From positions 483 through 13,769 of the forward strand of contig RGVM01000019.1 in assembly GCA_010027295.1 (NCBI GenBank): a stretch of 13,287 nt of DNA. Reading direction: 5' to 3'. Below, piece by piece: positions 5,412-13,094 of the stretch. Both the position numbers and the translations under genes were made by a program. A model generated the notes under the pieces. The model searched no databases. It saw only the letters and a list, made by a program, of their open reading frames with translations, and was not told where the DNA came from. This stretch comes from Chitinophagia bacterium. GTDB taxonomy: Bacteria; Bacteroidota; Bacteroidia; Chitinophagales; Chitinophagaceae. The stretch's first letter is position 1. Every line of letters begins with the position of its first letter.

Positions 5412-6380
5412 ATGAGATTTCCTGAGCCCGTGACGCTATCGAACATTGCGGAATGGATCGGTGCCCGCATCGTCGGCGACCCGAGGTCGCTTGCCACCGG
5501 CATCAACGAGATACACCGCGTGGAGCCGGGAGACCTCGTGTTCGTGGACCATCCGAAGTACTATGACAAGTGCATCTCCTCTGCGGCGACGCACATCATC
5601 ATCGACACGGAGGTGGCCGTTCCCGAGGGCAAGACCCTGCTCGTGGTGGACCGTCCCTTCGACGCCTACCTCGACATCGTCAGGCGTTACCGTCCGTTCG
5701 TGCCGCCGACAGCGGCCCTCTCACCCACTGCCGTAATTGGCGAGGGCACGCATCTGGCCCCCGGCGTCTTCGTGGGCGAGCATGCACGCATCGGAAGGGA
5801 CTGCATCATCCATCCCAACGTGACGATAGGCGACCGCTGCCTGATCGGCGACAGGGTCGTGGTGCAATCGGGCACCGTCATTGGCTCTGAGCCCTTCTAC
5901 TACAACACCCGGAAGGACCGCGAGTCGTGGTACCGCCGCATGGAGAGTTGCGGACGCGTGGTAGTGGAGGACGATGTGGAGATAGGCGCCGGCTGCACCA
6001 TCGACAGGGGTGTGACACACGATACGCGGATCGGACGGGGCACGAAGATGGACAACATGGTGCATGTGGGCCACGACACGGTGATCGGCCGCAACTGCCT
6101 GTTGGCGGCGCAGGTCGGCATAGCCGGCGCGGTGGAGGTGGGGGACGGCGCCGTCCTGTGGGGGCAGGTCGGCGTCAGCAAGACGCTGAGCATCGGCGCG
6201 GGCGCGGTGGTGATGGCGCAGAGTGGTGTGCCATCGAGCCTCGAGGGTGGGCGCAGCTATTTCGGCACGCCTGCGGTGGATGCGCGCGAGAAGCGAAGGG
6301 AGCTTGTGTGGGTGAAGCGCATCGCGGAGCTATGGGAGCGCGTCTCCAGGCTCGAGGCCCGCGATCAGTCCGGGTCGTAG
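5412..6380 (+). CDS. lpxD: LpxD-family UDP-3-O-acylglucosamine N-acyltransferase
   Basis: A 322-residue left-handed beta-helix acyltransferase. LpxD adds the N-linked 3-hydroxyacyl chain to UDP-3-O-acyl-glucosamine, the third step of lipid A synthesis, in the cytoplasm with acyl-ACP as donor. The N-terminal uridine-binding domain is at about 1-100; hexapeptide repeats fill about 103-280 (for example SPTAVIGEGTHLAPGVFVGE). The catalytic histidine is H221 in DNMVHVGHDTVIG, and the C-terminal helix is at 287-318. In place of the enterobacterial G.DGFGY there is GSEPFYYN, the FYY form seen in Bacteroidota. It stands alone, without the lpxC/fabZ-lpxA cluster usual for the housekeeping gene, so it may be a second copy acting on another amino-sugar. 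The last 16 bases overlap the convergent neighbour. Upstream, TACCTTCG at 5388 is only a near match to a -7 box. Confidence 0.88.
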   Translation: MRFPEPVTLSNIAEWIGARIVGDPRSLATGINEIHRVEPGDLVFVDHPKYYDKCISSAATHIIIDTEVAVPEGKTLLVVDRPFDAYLDIVRRYRPFVPPTAALSPTAVIGEGTHLAPGVFVGEHARIGRDCIIHPNVTIGDRCLIGDRVVVQSGTVIGSEPFYYNTRKDRESWYRRMESCGRVVVEDDVEIGAGCTIDRGVTHDTRIGRGTKMDNMVHVGHDTVIGRNCLLAAQVGIAGAVEVGDGAVLWGQVGVSKTLSIGAGAVVMAQSGVPSSLEGGRSYFGTPAVDAREKRRELVWVKRIAELWERVSRLEARDQSGS

Positions 6381-7447
6381 TCGTAAGGGACCAGCATCGC
6401 GAGCTTCTCCCAGGCCCAGTAGCCGAGTGCGAGGATGTCCTTCTGGTCGTAGTAGTATCCGTTCTGTTCGATGACGACCGCCACGGGGAATTGCAGGATC
6501 GAAATCTGCACGGGTGTCTTCTCGGGCATGCCTTTGGACTTGAGGTATCTCACTTCTGGTATTTCCTGCGAGTAGGTGACCCGAAGCCGGCCGTTGCTCA
6601 CGAGCATGGCCTCTCCGTCGTCGAAGGCTTCGAAGAAGGTGGAGTCGTAGGGGTCGTAGATCAGGCGGCTCTTTCCGGAGGACGGGTCGACCCGCTCGAG
6701 CCGGTATCCGTTCAGGGCGAGGGTGCTGTCGTAGTAGCAGCGCATGAAGTGCAGCATCGAGCCGAAGTAGGCATCCTTTCGCTTCTCTTTCCACAAGGTC
6801 TGTCGCGCTGCATCGCCCTCCATCTCCTCGAAGAGGGCGTAGCCAGCGTACTCGGTGTTGCCGGTGCCGAACTCGTGGGTAAACGAGTCGAGCTCGTAGC
6901 GGATGCGGTAGCCCAGTGCCGCGTTGCGGATGCGCAGCGGCTCTCGCGCCACGACCTTGAGCCGGTCGCGCTTCCGGCTGTAGAAGAACCGGAGCGAGTC
7001 GATGTTCTCGATGATGCAGGAGTCGACGCCCTCCGTCATGCCCAGGAACTGGTCGCGGAAAAGGGATCCGTACTTCTTCCATCCATCCCTCACTTCGTTG
7101 GTCGCGACGACGGACACTTCCTCGAGGCTTCGGTCCTTTAGCTTCAGGCGCACTTCCAGCGCTTCCGTGGCTTCCGAGCCCTTGCCGATGCGGGTGCTGA
7201 AGGTTTCATAGCCGTTGAAGGACACGACCAGGTCGTAACCGCCGTCGGGCAGTGCGAGGCGGAAGGCGCCTTCTGCGGAGGTGGTGGTGCCAATGGTGGT
7301 GTTCTGGCAGAAGACGGAGGCGCCCGAGAGGGGCTGCCCTGTCTGGGCGTCCGTGACCTTGCCCGTCACGGAGAGGGATTGCGCGTTCGTGGATGCGGCG
7401 AGGCAGAGCCAGGCGGCGGCGGCGAATGACCTGAATGTGAATCTCAT
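6365..7447 (-). CDS. Secreted protein with carboxypeptidase-regulatory-like domain, function unknown
   Basis: A 360-residue exported protein. The signal peptide covers residues 1-23 (hydrophobic FAAAAWLCLAA then STNAQ). Residues 26-103 form a carboxypeptidase-regulatory-like beta-sandwich (VTGKVTDAQTGQPLSGASV, then SAEGAFRLALPDGGYDLVVSFNGY), as found at the N-terminus of TonB-dependent receptors and other Bacteroidota envelope proteins. Residues 110-360 are a conserved region of unknown function with aromatic-rich stretches (NAALGYRIRYEL, YFGSMLHFMRCYYDS). There is no TonB plug, barrel or metallopeptidase motif, so it is not a truncated SusC. The start at 7447 is chosen because it begins the signal peptide; an earlier ATG at 7528 lies inside the upstream epimerase gene. 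It follows that gene by 43 bases and is last in the minus-strand block. Location is probably periplasmic or outer-membrane associated. Confidence 0.82.
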   Translation of the reverse strand: MRFTFRSFAAAAWLCLAASTNAQSLSVTGKVTDAQTGQPLSGASVFCQNTTIGTTTSAEGAFRLALPDGGYDLVVSFNGYETFSTRIGKGSEATEALEVRLKLKDRSLEEVSVVATNEVRDGWKKYGSLFRDQFLGMTEGVDSCIIENIDSLRFFYSRKRDRLKVVAREPLRIRNAALGYRIRYELDSFTHEFGTGNTEYAGYALFEEMEGDAARQTLWKEKRKDAYFGSMLHFMRCYYDSTLALNGYRLERVDPSSGKSRLIYDPYDSTFFEAFDDGEAMLVSNGRLRVTYSQEIPEVRYLKSKGMPEKTPVQISILQFPVAVVIEQNGYYYDQKDILALGYWAWEKLAMLVPYDYDPD

Positions 7448-7490
7448 GGGTGGATGCAAAGCAAAACACGGGCCTGACTGGTGCGTGCCC

Positions 7491-8492
7491 TCAAGCCTTG
7501 CCGAATTTAACGGAATATTCGCGGGCATAATCCCTTATGACCTCCTGCAGGGGCCGGAAGGAGAATCCTGGGAGGCTGTCCAGGATTTTGGAGTTGTCGT
7601 ATGCCACGCTGGTCTGTGCGGTCTCGGCCGTCTCTCGGGTGAGGAGCGGGTCGAATGGCGAGAGTAGGCTCTTGACCCATTCCCATCTCCACACGATGCC
7701 ACCCATCCAGGGGCTGGCCCTGCGATGCGGCGGCCTTTTGCCCATCGCCAGCGCCATCTCCGTGAAGATGCGCCGGTATGGCCAGTTCTCCGAGGACAGG
7801 ATGAAACGCTCGGAGTGGATGGGCGACTCCATTAGGCGCACCATGGCCTCTGCGACATCGGCTGCGTCGACCAGTCCGGTCCCACCGTCAGTGTACCAGG
7901 GGAATTCACGCCATGCGTTGCGGAACATGGCGGCGGAGCCCCGGTGCCAGTCGCCCACGCCGAGGATGATGCTGGGGTTGACCATGACGGCTTCCAGGCC
8001 TTCTGCGATACCTCTGTGCACTTCGAGTTCGGCGAGGTGTTTGGTGAGTCCGTAGGCCGAGAGGTTGGCCTCGTCGTCCCAAGGGATGTCTTCCCTTACC
8101 GTCACACCCTGCCGCTTCCGGCCGAGGGCCGAGACGGAGCTGACGTGGACGAGTTTCCGTACACCGTGCCTGAGAGCGGCGTTCACGACGTTGGCGGTGC
8201 CCTCCACGTTGACACGTTGCATGAGGGATCTTCGCCTGGGGTGGAAGGACACCATGGCGGCACAGTGGTAGACCTCGGTGACGCCCTGCATGGCATCGTC
8301 GAGGGCGCCCAGGTCAAGGATGTCGCCCGGCACCCATTCGACATCAAGACCCGGCGTTTCGGCCGGCAGGGCGCCGCGGTGGATGGCCCGCGCGCGCAGA
8401 CCTCTCTTCGAAAGTGCCTTGAGCAGATAGCCACCCAGCAGGCCTGTGCCGCCGGTGACGAGGATACGCGCTTCAGTGTCGGGGTTCTCCAT
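7491..8492 (-). CDS. NAD-dependent epimerase/dehydratase (extended SDR)
   Basis: A 333-residue extended short-chain dehydrogenase. The N-terminal Rossmann motif is TGGTGLLG (13-20), D57 lies in the GDILD segment, and the active site is S118/S119 with Y147 and K151 (YGLTK). The substrate half shows VMVNPSIILGVGD and a TGLVDAADVAEAM block, typical of the NAD(P)H-binding dihydroflavonol-reductase/3-beta-HSD-like branch rather than nucleotide-sugar epimerases such as GalE. The substrate cannot be read from the sequence. The gene lies 45 bases after the 3-hydroxyacyl-CoA dehydrogenase and 43 before the secreted protein, so it is probably in the same transcript. The ATG at 8492 gives a normal short N-terminal extension before strand 1. 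Confidence 0.9.
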   Translation of the reverse strand: MENPDTEARILVTGGTGLLGGYLLKALSKRGLRARAIHRGALPAETPGLDVEWVPGDILDLGALDDAMQGVTEVYHCAAMVSFHPRRRSLMQRVNVEGTANVVNAALRHGVRKLVHVSSVSALGRKRQGVTVREDIPWDDEANLSAYGLTKHLAELEVHRGIAEGLEAVMVNPSIILGVGDWHRGSAAMFRNAWREFPWYTDGGTGLVDAADVAEAMVRLMESPIHSERFILSSENWPYRRIFTEMALAMGKRPPHRRASPWMGGIVWRWEWVKSLLSPFDPLLTRETAETAQTSVAYDNSKILDSLPGFSFRPLQEVIRDYAREYSVKFGKA

Positions 8493-8537
8493 GTGCTTGA
8501 CCGGGTTGGCGGCCTCCCTATGACAGGCGGGCCTGAT

Positions 8538-9392
8538 TCAGGTTTCCTGGGAGTAGGTATAGAAGCCCTTGCCCGTCTTCCGCCCGAGGTCTCCCTCCGA
8601 CACCCTGGCCTCCTGCAGGGCGGAGGGTTTGAGGCGTTCGGGACGGCCGCATGCCTCCCACAGGGATCGGGACACAGCGAGGTTGACATCGTTGCCGATC
8701 AGGTCCATGAGTCGGAACGGACCCATGCGGAAGCCGAAGGACTCCATCAGGTCGTCGATGGTCGACGGATCCATGGAAGCCTCTTCCGCGAGCCGCAGCG
8801 CCCCGAGGTAGTATGGCCTGGCGACGCGGTTGACGATGAAGCCCGGGGAGTCGATGCATGTCACCGGTTCCCGACCCAGGGCGCGGGCGAGGGAAGTGGC
8901 CGCTTCCGCCACTTCGTCGCGTGTATGGGGCGTGCGAACCACTTCCACCAACCGCATGACGGGGGCCGGGTTGAAGAAGTGCATCCCGCATACGCGGCCC
9001 GGATGGGGCAGGCCCTCGGACAATGTCGTGACGGAGAGGGAGGAGGTGTTGGTGGCGAGTATGGTGTCGGAGTGGTTGATCTCGGCGAGCTGTCCGAAGA
9101 GGGCCTTCTTGACATCCATTCGTTCGGTGACGGCCTCGATGATGATATCGCCTATCGCGTAGTGGATGTCGGTCGTGGTGAGGAGCCCATCCATGGCCCT
9201 GCGGATGCCTGCGGTGTCGAGGCCTGACCTGGCGGAGGCACGGGTCAGGCCGGCCTCGATGCGCGTGCGGGCCTTGTCGAGCAGTCCAGCCTCCCTGTCG
9301 AAGAGCACGGTGTGGAAGCCGTGCTGCAGGGCCAGCTGGGCTATGCCCGAGCCCATCGTGCCTGCGCCGCATACGACGATGGTCTGTATCAT
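8538..9392 (-). CDS. hbd: 3-hydroxybutyryl-CoA / 3-hydroxyacyl-CoA dehydrogenase
   Basis: A 284-residue cytoplasmic dehydrogenase that oxidises or forms 3-hydroxyacyl-CoA with NAD(P), in beta-oxidation, butanoate or related pathways. The NAD-binding domain begins with VVCGAGTMGSGIAQ (6-19), followed by IIIEAVTE and ATNTSSLS (113-120). The catalytic set is at family positions S117, H138 in GMHFFNPAPVM, E150 and N188 (DSPGFIVNRV). The C-terminal dimerisation domain (about 190-284) has GFRMGPFRLMDLIGNDV and the ending GRKTGKGFYTYS. The single-domain length matches stand-alone Hbd/PaaH enzymes rather than FadB fusions. No thiolase or crotonase is adjacent, so the pathway direction is unknown. It lies 45 bases after pheS. 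Confidence 0.94.
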   Translation of the reverse strand: MIQTIVVCGAGTMGSGIAQLALQHGFHTVLFDREAGLLDKARTRIEAGLTRASARSGLDTAGIRRAMDGLLTTTDIHYAIGDIIIEAVTERMDVKKALFGQLAEINHSDTILATNTSSLSVTTLSEGLPHPGRVCGMHFFNPAPVMRLVEVVRTPHTRDEVAEAATSLARALGREPVTCIDSPGFIVNRVARPYYLGALRLAEEASMDPSTIDDLMESFGFRMGPFRLMDLIGNDVNLAVSRSLWEACGRPERLKPSALQEARVSEGDLGRKTGKGFYTYSQET

Positions 9393-9437
9393 CGGGTCAT
9401 GGATTTGGCCTGTCCCCTCCCTGTGCAGGTCTCGGCT

Positions 9438-10469
9438 TCAGAGCGCTGCGGTGAACTGTTGCAGGAAGCGTACGTCGTTCTCGCTGAAGAGGCGTATGTC
9501 GGTGATGCCGTATTTCAGCATGGCCGGCCTTTCGATGCCCATGCCAAAGGCGAATCCGTTGTATTTGTCGGGGTCGATTCCGCAGTTGGTCAGCACGTTG
9601 GGATGCACCATGCCGCAGCCGAGGATTTCTAGCCATCCCGTGCGCTTGCAGACGGCGCAGCCATCGCCATGGCAGAGGAGGCAGCTGATGTCCATCTCGG
9701 CACTGGGTTCTGTGAAGGGGAAGAAGCTTGGCCTGAATCGGATCTTCACATCTTCGCCAAACATCTCTTTGACGAAGAAGTATAGGGTCTGCTTGAGGTC
9801 GGCGAAGGATACGCCTTCATCGATATAGAGGCCTTCCACCTGATGGAAGAAGCAGTGGGAGCGAGCGCTTACCGTCTCGTTGCGATACACGCGTCCGGGG
9901 CAGACGATCCGTATGGGCAGTGAGCCCTTCTGCATCTCGCGGATCTGCACGTTGCTGGTGTGGGTGCGGAGCAGCCTGTCGGGGCCCTTGGACAGGTAGA
10001 AGGTGTCCTGCATGTCGCGGGCCGGGTGGTCCTCGTCGAGGTTGAGGGCGGTGAAATTGTGCCAGTCGTCCTCGATCTCGGGTCCTTCAGCCACGGCGAA
10101 GCCCAGGCGGCGGAAGATGGAGACGATGCGATTGCGCATGAGGGTGATGGGATGGCGGCTGCCTGTGGGCAGGGGGTCTCCGGGCAGGGTGTTGTCAATG
10201 GCCGGACCCGAAGTGTCGGCACCGACGGAGAGCGCCTCTCTGAGGGTCTCGTAACGCTGTTCGGCCTGCGTCTTGAAGGCGTTCATCGCCAGTCCGAACT
10301 CCTTCCTGCGGTCAGCGGAGACGTTCTTCATTTCGCCCATCAGGGCCTTGACGAGTCCTTTGGGACCGAGGAAACGGATTCGGAAGGCTTCCAGCGATTC
10401 CGCATCAGGGGTCTCGAGGGTCCTCATTTCCTCGCTGTGGCGCGCTATCTGCGCGAGGATCTCTTCCAT
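9438..10469 (-). CDS. pheS: Phenylalanine-tRNA ligase alpha subunit
   Basis: The 343-residue catalytic subunit of the (alpha-beta)2 class II synthetase that charges tRNA-Phe. The N-terminal coiled coil is at about 1-85 with the FLGPKG segment. Motif 1 is in the PITLMRNRIVSIF region, motif 2 is RVYRNETVSARSHCFFHQVEG (193-213), and motif 3 is GFAFGMGIER (305-314). A four-cysteine insertion, C263-x2-C266-x4-C271-x2-C274, before GWLEILGCGMVHPNV, probably binds zinc; the same insertion occurs in Gram-positive PheS proteins. The partner pheT is not adjacent in this window, which fits the split pheS/pheT arrangement of many Bacteroidota. It is the first gene of the minus-strand block 10469-6365. The ATG at 10469 gives a normal N-terminus. 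Confidence 0.97.
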   Translation of the reverse strand: MEEILAQIARHSEEMRTLETPDAESLEAFRIRFLGPKGLVKALMGEMKNVSADRRKEFGLAMNAFKTQAEQRYETLREALSVGADTSGPAIDNTLPGDPLPTGSRHPITLMRNRIVSIFRRLGFAVAEGPEIEDDWHNFTALNLDEDHPARDMQDTFYLSKGPDRLLRTHTSNVQIREMQKGSLPIRIVCPGRVYRNETVSARSHCFFHQVEGLYIDEGVSFADLKQTLYFFVKEMFGEDVKIRFRPSFFPFTEPSAEMDISCLLCHGDGCAVCKRTGWLEILGCGMVHPNVLTNCGIDPDKYNGFAFGMGIERPAMLKYGITDIRLFSENDVRFLQQFTAAL

Positions 10470-10549
10470 GCGGTAAAGATATGCAATCCCCTCGTGCCCC
10501 GTCCTCTGTCGGCCCCGATAAGGGATGGCAGGGATTGCCTCCGATGGAT

Positions 10550-10557
10550 TAGGTTTG
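10550..10557 (+). promoter_or_regulatory. -7 promoter element TAGGTTTG before the ureohydrolase-like gene
   Basis: TAGGTTTG matches TAnnTTTG exactly, in the 98-base gap between the divergent pheS and the ureohydrolase-like gene. Transcription would start at about 10562, leaving only about 5 bases to the ATG at 10568 or 11 to the ATG at 10574. This mildly favours the second codon. No clear -33 TTG at the usual distance. Confidence 0.42.
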
Positions 10558-10567
10558 CGGAAACGAG

Positions 10568-11710
10568 ATGTGCATGGACGACCCCTTCCGGATATCCGAC
10601 TTCCTAATGCCGACGGAGCTGTATTCGGGTCTGGCTTCAGATCGTTACCGCGACGGCCAGATAGGCAGATGTATCGCCGCGAACGAGGGCGAGTTGCCCG
10701 ATTTCCGGGAGGCTGATATCGTACTGGTAGGTTGCGGCGAGCGCCGGGGTGGCGACTTTGCCGACTTCGACGTGTCCGGACCCGATGCGGTGCGACGCAG
10801 CCTCTACGGGCTCTATCACTGGCATCGCCACATCCGGCTTGCGGACGCCGGCAACATCCGCCGGGGCGAGACCCTGTCAGATACGCTGGCAGCGCTGAAG
10901 ACCGTCGTCTCAGCCATCCTGGAGGCTGGTGCCCGGGCCGTCATCATCGGGGGAAGCCATGACCTCACCCTTGCCCAGTACGAGGCCTACCGCCCGCAGG
11001 ACAGGCTCATCGACGTGGCCGTCATCGACTCGCGGCTCGACCTGTCGACCGACCTCCCCGTCAAGGCCAGCAACTTCCTCATGGAGATGCTCACGGGCGA
11101 GCCAAACCTCGTCCGGCACTACAGCCATATCGCCTTCCAGAGCTACCTGGTGAATCCGGAGATGCTGGAGACGATGGACAAGCTCCGCTTTGACTGTTTC
11201 CGGCTGGGAAAGGTGCGGGAGGATATCGAGGAGATGGAGCCCGTGCTGCGCGACTGCCGCATGGCCAGTTTTGACATAGGGGCCCTGCAGTACCTCTCGG
11301 CGCCACAGCCCGACGGGCTGCCCGACGGTCTCAACGGCGAGGAAGCCTGTCTGCTGGCCTCCTACGCGGGCATGGCGCCCCGGCTCGACAGCTTCGCCAT
11401 CTACGGGTACGATGCCGCCTCCGACTCGCATGGACTCGCAGCGCGCCAGGCGGCGCAGATGGTCTGGTACTTCATCGATGGCGTCCGACGTGCCGGGGAG
11501 GAGGCACCCGTGGCCGAAACCGACGATTTCCTGTCCTTCCATACCGCTTTCGCCGAAATTGACACCACCTTCCTGCAGAGCCGCCGCACCGGTCGCTGGT
11601 GGATGCGGATGCCCGACGGCAGCTGGCTGCCCTGTTCGCGCCGTGACTACCTGAGGGCCTGCGACAACGAACTGCCCGAGCGATGGCTGCGCGCCCAGGA
11701 GCGCGGCTGA
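10568..11710 (+). CDS. Arginase/formimidoylglutamase-fold protein with degenerate metal sites
   Basis: A 380-residue member of the ureohydrolase fold, of the kind annotated as arginase or formimidoylglutamase in Bacteroidota. The overall pattern is clear: GPDAVRRSLYGLY (71-83), DAGNIRRGETLSDT (93-106), VIIGGSHDLT (125-134), RLGKVREDIEEMEP (212-225), SFDIGAL (234-240) and a final MVWYFIDGVR (298-307). The manganese ligands are partly lost: GGDHS is GGSHD, DAHxD is D154-S-R-L-D158 without its histidine, and SFDxDxxDP keeps only D236, with G238 for the second aspartate. Two-metal hydrolysis as in true arginases is therefore unlikely. Start is ATG 10568, with 10574 also possible. dacB follows 20 bases later, so the two are probably co-transcribed. 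The role is unknown; the fold is confident. Confidence 0.82.
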   Translation: MCMDDPFRISDFLMPTELYSGLASDRYRDGQIGRCIAANEGELPDFREADIVLVGCGERRGGDFADFDVSGPDAVRRSLYGLYHWHRHIRLADAGNIRRGETLSDTLAALKTVVSAILEAGARAVIIGGSHDLTLAQYEAYRPQDRLIDVAVIDSRLDLSTDLPVKASNFLMEMLTGEPNLVRHYSHIAFQSYLVNPEMLETMDKLRFDCFRLGKVREDIEEMEPVLRDCRMASFDIGALQYLSAPQPDGLPDGLNGEEACLLASYAGMAPRLDSFAIYGYDAASDSHGLAARQAAQMVWYFIDGVRRAGEEAPVAETDDFLSFHTAFAEIDTTFLQSRRTGRWWMRMPDGSWLPCSRRDYLRACDNELPERWLRAQERG

Positions 11711-11730
11711 GCCGCTGAAAACGGATCCCC

Positions 11731-13080
11731 ATGAGAAGGAACCACGCCCTCCTGATGCTTGCGGCCCTGCTGGCCTCCTGTTCCGTGCCCCGCCGGCTGC
11801 ACCGTGCGGCCTCCGCCACGCTACTCGCCGACAGCGCCCTCGCCCATGCCCACCTGGGCGTCGCCGTCTTCGATGCCGGCAGCCGCAAGATGCTCTACCG
11901 GCACGCCTCCGACCGCTATTTCGTTCCGGCCAGCAATACCAAGCTCGTCACCTGCTATGCCGCCATGAAGCATTTGGGCGACTCGCTCGACGGCATCGTG
12001 TGGCGCGACCTCGACACGGCCATCCTCCTCGAACCGACAGGCGACCCCACGCTGCTGCATCCCGACTTCCCCTTGCAACCCGTCATGGACTTCCTCGCAG
12101 CCTCTGCCAAACCTCTTTACCTCGATACCGGAGATTGGAGGACGACGCCCCTGGGATCGGGCTGGAGCTGGGACGACTATGCCGCCTACTATATGCCCGA
12201 GCGGAGTGCCCTGCCGGTGCACGGCAACTATATCACCTGGCGGCAGGCCGTCACTCGCAAGGAGAACCCCGCCCGAGCGGGGGATACGACCGACGCCTTC
12301 ATCACGGGAGATCCGGAGGGACCCTGGCAGGTCGACTTCAAGGCGCCCGACCCGGCGGGACGCTTCTCCGTCGGGCGCGACCGCGACAGGAATCGCTTCC
12401 TGATCACAGAGGGGCGATCCGACGGGGTCTCCGTGGACGTCCCCTTCGTCACTCATGGGTCGGTCACGGGCATCTCCGTCCTCAACGAAAGGCTTTCAAG
12501 TGCAGACCGACTGCGGGAGTGGCCTTCCGACGCGGCCCGTCCAAGGAAAGGGGGTAATGTCATCCGCTCGCAGCCCACCGATTCCCTGCTGAAACCCCTG
12601 ATGCACCGCAGCGACAACTTCTTCGCCGAGCAAGCCCTGCTCATGGTCTCGCGACGGCTCACCGGGTCTTTTCGTGAGTCTGCCGCCATCGACACGCTCC
12701 TGGCGACCACGCTCTCGGGCATGCCGCAGGCGCCCAGATGGGCCGATGGCAGCGGGCTGAGCCGATACAACCTCTTCACGCCCGAGGACTTCGTCTGGCT
12801 GCTCGACAGGATGCAGTCCGACTTCGGCATGGACCGCCTGCGTGCCATCCTTCCCACGGCAGGTACGGGCACGCTGGGTTCGCTTGACGCCCGGCTTGCC
12901 GGAAGGGTGCAGGCCAAGACGGGCACGCTAAGTGGCGTGGTGGCCCTGAGCGGCTACCTGCTGACCCGGAAAGGGCACCGGCTGATCTTCTCGTTGCTCG
13001 TGAACAACCACCGGACGACGGCGGCGCAGGTGCGAAAGCGCTTTGGAGAATTCCTGCTGGAACTATACGAGAAGGGATGA
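11731..13080 (+). CDS. dacB: D-alanyl-D-alanine carboxypeptidase/endopeptidase, PBP4 family (S13), lipoprotein
   Basis: A 449-residue penicillin-binding protein of peptidase family S13, which trims D-Ala and cleaves D-Ala-mDAP cross-links in periplasmic peptidoglycan. The lipoprotein signal (MRRNHALLMLAALLASC) has a classic lipobox LASC with C17, so it is membrane-anchored rather than soluble as in E. coli. Active-site motifs are all present: S68-N-T-K71 (SxxK), S294-D-N296 (SxN) within MHRSDNFFAEQ, and K396-T-G (KTGTL). The family blocks EPTGDPTLL (101-109) and DGSGLSRYNLFTP (339-351) are clear. The inserted domains between SxxK and SxN span about 220 residues, slightly less than in E. coli DacB (477 residues total). 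It follows the ureohydrolase-like gene by 20 bases and ends 14 bases before the convergent mutL. Confidence 0.95.
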   Translation: MRRNHALLMLAALLASCSVPRRLHRAASATLLADSALAHAHLGVAVFDAGSRKMLYRHASDRYFVPASNTKLVTCYAAMKHLGDSLDGIVWRDLDTAILLEPTGDPTLLHPDFPLQPVMDFLAASAKPLYLDTGDWRTTPLGSGWSWDDYAAYYMPERSALPVHGNYITWRQAVTRKENPARAGDTTDAFITGDPEGPWQVDFKAPDPAGRFSVGRDRDRNRFLITEGRSDGVSVDVPFVTHGSVTGISVLNERLSSADRLREWPSDAARPRKGGNVIRSQPTDSLLKPLMHRSDNFFAEQALLMVSRRLTGSFRESAAIDTLLATTLSGMPQAPRWADGSGLSRYNLFTPEDFVWLLDRMQSDFGMDRLRAILPTAGTGTLGSLDARLAGRVQAKTGTLSGVVALSGYLLTRKGHRLIFSLLVNNHRTTAAQVRKRFGEFLLELYEKG

Positions 13081-13094
13081 TCCGGGTCTGGGCT

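Noticed and set aside
7457..7464. TTGCTTTG on the minus strand as a promoter for the secreted protein
   Set aside because: The conserved A of TAnnTTTG is missing and no -33 element is visible; co-transcription from upstream is simpler.
9525..9560. Proline directly after the motif 3 arginine of PheS (GIERPAML)
   Set aside because: The residue after ER varies among PheS proteins and the arginine itself is intact, so I do not regard it as a defect.
9640..9690. Four-cysteine insertion in PheS as a novel metal site
   Set aside because: The same CxxC...GCxxCKxTGW insertion is familiar from other bacterial PheS proteins, such as those of Bacillus.
10474..10481. TATCTTTA on the minus strand as the pheS -7 element
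   Set aside because: One mismatch to TAnnTTTG and only about 5 bases from the pheS ATG, which would leave no leader.
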